A stretch of DNA of 64,000 nt from Pseudoscleropodium purum. Lineage: Eukaryota > Streptophyta > Bryopsida > Hypnales > Brachytheciaceae. The DNA lies in contig OZ017797.1 in NCBI GenBank assembly GCA_963969395.1, forward strand, positions 30,070,001-30,134,000. Reading direction: 5' to 3'. The translations under genes were made by a program, and so were the position numbers. Positions 58,887 to 64,000 of the stretch are shown piece by piece. The notes under the pieces were generated by a model. It had not been told where the DNA came from, searched no databases, and was given only the letters and a program-made list of their open reading frames with translations. How positions within the stretch are numbered: position 1 is the stretch's first letter; each line of letters starts with the position of its first letter.

Positions 58887-58913
58887 CTACTTCTATTTGC
58901 TGGGAACAGTATT
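58887..58913. repeat. 27-bp inverted repeat, left arm
   Basis: The 27 bases here (starting CTACTTCTATTTGC) match exactly, in inverse orientation, at 60741-60767. The pair encloses the small gene at 59188-59881. Confidence 0.9.
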
Positions 58914-58920
58914 GCTAACA

Positions 58921-59048
58921 AGGGGTGTCACACCTTCTGCATGGAGAAGGGCTCCTATTGACTCCTCTTTTCTATTTTCACTCTTTTCACTTCGCACCTT
59001 CTCATTCTTTATAGACGTTTCATACTCGGAGAAGGTGTGACAACCCCT
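58921..59048. other. Hairpin with 18-bp arms
   Basis: AGGGGTGTCACACCTTCT pairs with the inverse of the right arm ending at 59048, with a single bulged base. The loop is about 90 bp and pyrimidine-rich. It could be a small foldback transposon or a transcribed hairpin; the sequence does not decide. Confidence 0.6.
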
Positions 59049-59187
59049 AATATGGTGACCAATCAAGTGGTGGCACAAGACAACGTTTTTTTATTTTATT
59101 CTTTCCCTGCTTAGGGTTCCAAACGTTGTGACACTTCCCTTTCATCTCCTTCTCCATCCATCGGAAGTCCCATTCTCTCTGTCGACT

Positions 59188-59881
59188 ATGGAGCGCGCTC
59201 AAGAGCTCCACAATCTCCCGTCATCGGTGAAGGAACAGCAGCAACAAGCCACTGTTGTCGTCGAGGAGGATCGCGGACCTCGTCCACACCGATGTAACGA
59301 CCGCCTGGAAGATTTTGTTCAGGTTTCATACAGCTTCCGATTTTGCATTCTGCTTGTGTTTAAGCAAGCGCCTCTTAAATCTTCGGAATTTTTCTTCTTT
59401 GGGTAACTCTTGCGTAATTTAAGTTGACTTCGATACCCAGAACTATCTATATACCATTGTGCATTGTTGCGCTCGTCCGACGTTCAGCTTCTATTCATAC
59501 CAATATTGCAGAATTGTCTTGCTTCAGAGCGATTGATGATGCATTGGATAATTGGTCTTTTCCTTGCATGCTTGCATGTAGGGGCTGATGGAAAATCTGT
59601 GTATGAATTTCTGTCTCTTCCAGGCTTTATTTGAAGGAGATCCAAGAAAGAATCTGCCTGGTCCAGCAAAATTATTTTGGAGGTGCTACAAATCAAAACC
59701 AGGGTATAGCTCTTGAGACACAGAGTTCTATTTTTGACACTTCTTCCTAGTAATTCAGTCATTGGAAGATCTTGCCTCTGAACTATGTTGATGTTTGTCC
59801 ATCAGGGAAGAACCAAAGGATCCGTTTTTCTACCTGGAGGAGGACGCGAATGGGAAGCTTGTTCCTAAAGGCCGAAGATAG
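59188..59881 (+). CDS. Small protein of unknown function (three exons, 96 aa)
   Basis: Exons are 59188-59322, 59624-59703 and 59806-59881, with GT-AG introns and consistent phase (291 nt). The start MERAQELHNLPSSVKEQQQQ leads to an acidic stretch. The second exon has ALFEGDPRKNLPGPAKLFW and the third EEPKDPFFYLEEDANGKLVP, ending in basic GRR. The stop is followed at once by two more in-frame stops. A CCAAT sequence lies at about 59063. A different frame stays open from 59875 to about 60030, so a frameshift that removed further exons cannot be excluded. I do not recognise the family. Confidence 0.55.
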
Positions 59882-60740
59882 TAATGAGGATATTGCAAGT
59901 TATCTGTCATTTCAGATTTCCATGCCGTCTGTCCGTGCCTCGTATGATAGCAGCTTCTTGAAGGTACACTGGAAGATTGCTCTTGATTTCGACCTGTTTA
60001 TTGAATTTGGGACAGGTGTGGTAGTCTGGTAGAGGATCTGCCATGGAGACCCGGCGTTCAGCTGGGCCCTGAAGGTGACGAAGTCCTATCCGAGGTATAG
60101 AGAGTGCTAGCGTTGTAGATCGACGCTAAAGTTATAGATCAACGCTAGATGAATGCTAGTGTTAACCCTACAGGGTACTTTCGTTGATCAATTTTCATTG
60201 AACCTACGCAGGACTGCCTGCACGATCTGTTGGCAGTTCTAGCCTTATCACATATCCTGCTCACTCCATAGGTTTTTTTGTGATTTCTGAGGATTTTCAA
60301 AGAGTGCCTTGAAGCCGGGATTTGGTGCTTTCATCTGCGGTTGTCTTCAATGTATAGTATGTTTGGTGTCCTCGTCCTTTTCAGTACAAACTAGCCATGG
60401 AATTTTCAAACCATGCTTAGATTCTAGAGTCCATCCATCAAGGACGAAGATCTCAATCTGTTCTGATCACAAGTGCTTGTATGTGATGCAGGTTATTAAA
60501 TCCACATTTACAAGCTCCAATTTGAGATGTTCCTATTGGATAAGCAATTGAGGGTCTTGGAATCCAAGTCTATGATTCAATTTGTGTACAAAGGAAATAG
60601 GAACTGAGCGTCCATTTCCGTTTGATTTCATCTTGACAGACCAAGTTTAGCACTCAATTACCATTCCCAATGCCCACTAAGCTCATGGAAGGTTCAGAAA
60701 TTCAGCATTGATAATGTTTTTCTTTTCAGTGGCAATATAT
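59882..60740 (+). other. Possible further exons or decayed gene remains
   Basis: Short stretches look coding but do not join into one frame. 59873-59967 gives EDSNEDIASYLSFQISMPSV and 60016-60092 gives CGSLVEDLPWRPGVQLGPEG between AG and GT. 60500-60575 gives LQFEMFLLDKQLRVLESKSM. They might be remains of a larger gene of which 59188-59881 is the start. Confidence 0.3.
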
Positions 60741-60767
60741 AATACTGTTCCCAGCAAATAGAAGTAG
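60741..60767. repeat. 27-bp inverted repeat, right arm
   Basis: Exact inverse of 58887-58913. Confidence 0.9.
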
Positions 60768-60942
60768 AGGATCTGCTCTTGCAAGTTCTTGAATGAGCTG
60801 TGCAGAGAGACTTAAGGTATGTGAAGTGAATCATCCAGTGGGTATCCTCGAGACTAAACGTGAGCCAAGTTACCGAAACTCAAGCAGGCCCATACCAAAT
60901 TTCAAGTATCATACTGCTGGTTTACAAGATCTGTTTAGAAAA

Positions 60943-61530
60943 TTCATCAATCTCGATCTCAGTAAGGTCTTCGACTCAGATATATCATTGTCCATACTAA
61001 GCGCAGTGCTCAGCAGATTCTGCTCGTCGGCTCCATCTCTCAGCAAGATCGACAACAACACCCTCATGTATCCTCTGGGAACAATTTGTATTTTCAATCT
61101 GAGTCTATTTGTTACTGAAAAATGTGTCATCATCGATCTGTCCTCATCTACAAGCCACGGAAAATCCTGAACTGTTGGCGCTTAACTTAAACGGCTCTCA
61201 AATGATTCAGAAGTGTTCGCGGCCAAGGATGCACAGATTTTGTTGCGGCCATGGCTATGGAGAAACTCACCCTTGAATTGAATCCCCTGACGATTCAATC
61301 GTCGGATCTGAGTGAGGACACAATCTTCTCAAGAGTGCTTGAAATCGCTGACTGAGCATCTTCAGTGTACTTAAATTCTCGATCTGCTTGTCCGCCTGCC
61401 TCGTTCTGCAACAGCTACTGACAACTGTTTGTGAGAGACCATAATTTTTAAAAATTTGGTCAGTATCTCACTTTCTTGAACCAAAAGTGATTGAGAATCA
61501 CGAATTACATGTTGTAAAGAACTTAGTTGT
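60943..61530 (-). repeat. Inverted copy of part of the IMP3 upstream region
   Basis: The reverse complement of this stretch matches about 20760-21290, with small indels and many substitutions. On the plus strand one frame stays open from 60793 to 61170, and a second from 61249 (MAMEKLTLELNPLTIQSSDL) to 61354. The second is only partly kept open in the IMP3-side copy. I do not call either a gene. Confidence 0.8.
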
Positions 61531-62158
61531 GTCTTGTGGCTGGGCCAGTAAGAATATTATTGTTGGAAAAACCTTCTCCCAATAACTTCAACTCCTAAGA
61601 AGATATGCAAGGTGAACATATGCCAAAACCATCAAAAACAAGCAATTCAGCATAGGTGGAGGTACCTTTTTCTAGAAAGAAATATTTTTGTAATATTAGC
61701 AATTGGAAATCATGAATTAAAAATAAATTAAAAAAGGAGAATTTTTGGATAAGACATTACTATAAATTTTAAAAGTTGAAATTCCCTAGTAAACTAAACC
61801 CCATTACATAGCTTGATCCTAATATGAAAAAATTCAATTTTTTTAATGAACTTGTTATTTAGCTACTATGATATTAGTTCTTCCTTTCATAAGGACCAAG
61901 GATTTTTTTTTAAAATTTTTTTTTGAGGAAGAACTAAGATGGCAATCATTTGATGAAGCACTATATTTTGACATTCATCTTCTATAGAACAAAAAAACAC
62001 TTTTCAATTATATTCTTGCATTATTTTCAACCAAATTTGTCAACTTCATCCATATTTAAAATAGAAATGAGAATTTTCTTACAAAAAAAACTACACTTAG
62101 CTACTAATAAGTAAAAACAATTGGTGCAATCTGGTCACACGGTACAAAGTAAAAAAGG
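61531..62158. other. AT-rich intergenic DNA
   Basis: Nothing recognisable is seen here. Confidence 0.5.
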
Positions 62159-62579
62159 TTGATACGGCCAGAGCTGAACTTCCATTGGTCTTACTCACAG
62201 GGACCTGTCGGAAGCGCGGTGGATCCATTTGGTGATAAGACAATTGGCTTGCTGCCATCCATTCAAGCGCCCGCCGTGCGCGCTCTCAGTCCTGGCTCTT
62301 CTGTGCCTCACTCATCATTCGCAGATGCGCTGCTTTTGCGTATCGCAGAATCTGAGAATTGGGTCACATTTGCCCATTTGCCCATCTGCCCATCTGCCAT
62401 CGCCATTGCGACTTTTCCAAAGCTTTCCTCCATCTCCCGTCTCGGGGTACTAACAGCTTCCGGTGAGTGTTCGGTTTTCTTCTGCTGGCCTGCCCTATCG
62501 TCAGATTGCACCTGGATCGGAACCTGGAGATTTGCGATGTGGTTAGCTTTGGAATCAGTTCCAGTGTGTGATACTCTGT

Positions 62580-62690
62580 GAAATCCGTGAAAATTTGTAA
62601 TAACTTGTGATAAATTTGTGACAATTTATGATAATGTTGTGATGATTTGTGAGAATTTGTGACAATGTTGTGATAATTCGTATGATTTGT
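62580..62690. repeat. Degenerate short tandem repeat
   Basis: Repeated units resembling ATTTGTGACAATTTGTGATA, each about 20 bp, with many substitutions. Confidence 0.7.
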
Positions 62691-63210
62691 GGTGCCTGGA
62701 TCCCGTGATTGGAATCGTTGCCGTGTTTTGGCTGGATTTTGAAGGCGCTTTTGCTGGCGATTGTCATTTTTGGAGGAAATGATGTGTAGCAGTGTTGGCG
62801 GTGAATTTCGCAAGACGGGGAACTCGAGGTCCGCCATTGCTGGTGGTAGCTCTTGAGCTGGCTGCCCATGCCTCCGACAGCGCACGGGCACATTGCTGTC
62901 GTCGGACCTGCGTGGGTAGGCGCTGTGGTGTCGGTCGCCATCCTCTTCCTTCCTCTCGCCGTTCCCCACATTGCCAAATCCACGCGCCACTTGCTGGTGC
63001 GCATTCCATTTCACACAACCCCTCCCCTCCCCATCACTGTGCAATTCCGCTATTTCTTCAGTCGTATGCGTTTTTGGAGCTTCTGTTACCCCTCACGATT
63101 GTGCTGCCCTGTTTGTTTGCTTGCAGAAGCCACGCAAATGCCCGCTCTGCCTCGGTGTGGGAAACAATGTACGCACTCTTGTTTTCGCACTTCGTAGAGT
63201 CCCGAGTCCG

Positions 63211-63368
63211 ATGGCATTACGGTGACTCGCTTCGTGAATTTGCCATTGTTTTCTGAAGGGATTGTTAGGGTAAAGCTTCCTTGAGTCAGATGGCATGTCG
63301 GTCACTCGCTTCGTGCATTTGCCATTGTTTTCTGAAGGGATTCTTAGGGTATAGCTTTTTTTGAGCTG
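63211..63368. repeat. 79-bp tandem duplication
   Basis: ATGGCAT at 63211 recurs at 63290, and both copies run through GACTCGCTTCGTG or CACTCGCTTCGTG, then TTTGCCATTGTTTTCTGAAG and TTAGGGTA. They differ at a few positions. Confidence 0.85.
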
Positions 63369-64000
63369 AATTCAGCCTTCATTCGGACCCCTAACTGTGA
63401 TTGTGGGCGTGTGGCAGCTCTGTTGCCACTGTAAGGGGCGTGGGAAACAAGGTGAGGGTGCCACAAACTCAATGACAACCTCTTTGGGTGAACACAAATG
63501 TTTTAGTGAGTGAGGGTTTTCGATTGTTGAAAGTGCGTTTGGGTCTACACATTCCTGGGAATTTTTTGCTGTGCACGCGTGGGGTTGAATGTTTAGGCGC
63601 GCTGTGCAGGCGGTGTCTTCACAGGTTCACCCTTACGTAGGTGTGCGGTGTGCGGCGGACGAGGTCGTCAATTGTGTTCTCCCTGTGCAGCCTCTGGACT
63701 CTCCAACCACTGGCTGTACCAGATCTCTTCTGCGGATCGAGGTGCGTGTGTGAAGAGAGTGTTTCTGATATGACATAGTCAGGGTTAGGCTGCTTCGTTT
63801 GTCATGTGTACCCAAGCTCTGCGCACTCCAATTCAACGAGCTTGACAATCAGTCAATATATATCATTGCAATGGGAAACACACTGAAATGATTGAACAGG
63901 ATTACGCAGGATGGAGGTGTGAGTGATTTGCTCAAAGCGTTTGAATGACCGTGAATGCGTAGCCTCGTTACGAATAGTGATGGTATTCCAGAAGACGATT

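Larger units (their letters stand above)
62159..64000. other. GC-richer region, possible 5' end of a gene extending right
   Basis: Composition changes sharply at about 62160 and several overlapping frames stay open on both strands, which GC-richness alone can produce. An AG at 63125 followed by KPRKCPLCLGVGNNVR is the most exon-like piece, but no family is evident. It contains a run of TTGTGATAA-like units at 62580-62690 and a 79-bp tandem duplication at 63211-63368. Confidence 0.3.

Noticed and set aside
62364..63256. Long overlapping open frames on both strands
   Set aside because: They overlap one another, have biased composition without domains and follow from the GC-rich sequence; I could not choose a real one.

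Overview
The window looks like nuclear DNA of a land plant, most likely a bryophyte such as a moss (inference). It is AT-rich, with few intron-containing genes set among many transposons and dispersed repeats. Recognisable plant genes are a molybdate transporter (MOT1), a very small plant-type mitochondrial ATP synthase subunit e, the U3 snoRNP protein IMP3 and a broken L-type lectin receptor kinase. No prokaryotic features were seen.

Region by region. Positions 1-9562 hold a Ty3/gypsy-type LTR retrotransposon read on the minus strand (gag, protease, DNA cytosine methyltransferase, reverse transcriptase, RNase H, integrase, PHD finger). It is dead in this copy: eleven in-frame stops and at least two frameshifts. 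Positions 9563-13560 are AT-rich repeat DNA. Positions 14441-16711 are MOT1 (minus, three exons). Positions 19755-20163 (ATP synthase e, minus) and 21798-22346 (IMP3, plus) form a head-to-head pair; their shared upstream region recurs, rearranged, at 57.9-61.5 kb. Positions 27409-29233 encode an unrecognised secreted/multi-pass membrane protein in two exons (minus).

Positions 30.5-57.3 kb are dominated by an old tandem segmental duplication (unit A from about 30.48 kb, unit B from about 47.28 kb to 57.33 kb). Comparing the two units exposes several insertions by their empty sites. The best is a 3842-bp hAT transposon (38366-42207) with an intact 784-codon transposase, terminal inverted repeats and a perfect 8-bp target duplication. 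It sits inside the lectin domain of the receptor-kinase gene in unit A; the unit B copy of the gene keeps the empty site. A 557-bp CACTA-type element with a 3-bp target duplication interrupts the same lectin domain 540 bp further on. Other TIR elements (hAT-like, Harbinger-like, TA-flanked families, a decayed Tc1) fill the rest.

Positions 57.9-61.5 kb hold a tandemly triplicated direct copy of the IMP3 upstream region, a small three-exon gene (59188-59881) and an inverted copy of another part of that region. Positions 62.1-64 kb are GC-richer and may be the start of a gene running off the right edge.

The finding I rate highest is the methyltransferase-plus-PHD retrotransposon: an LTR element that carries a DNMT3-like enzyme between protease and reverse transcriptase and a histone-reader-type finger at the end of its integrase. 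Its decay is almost entirely by C-to-T-type changes, as expected for methylated DNA.
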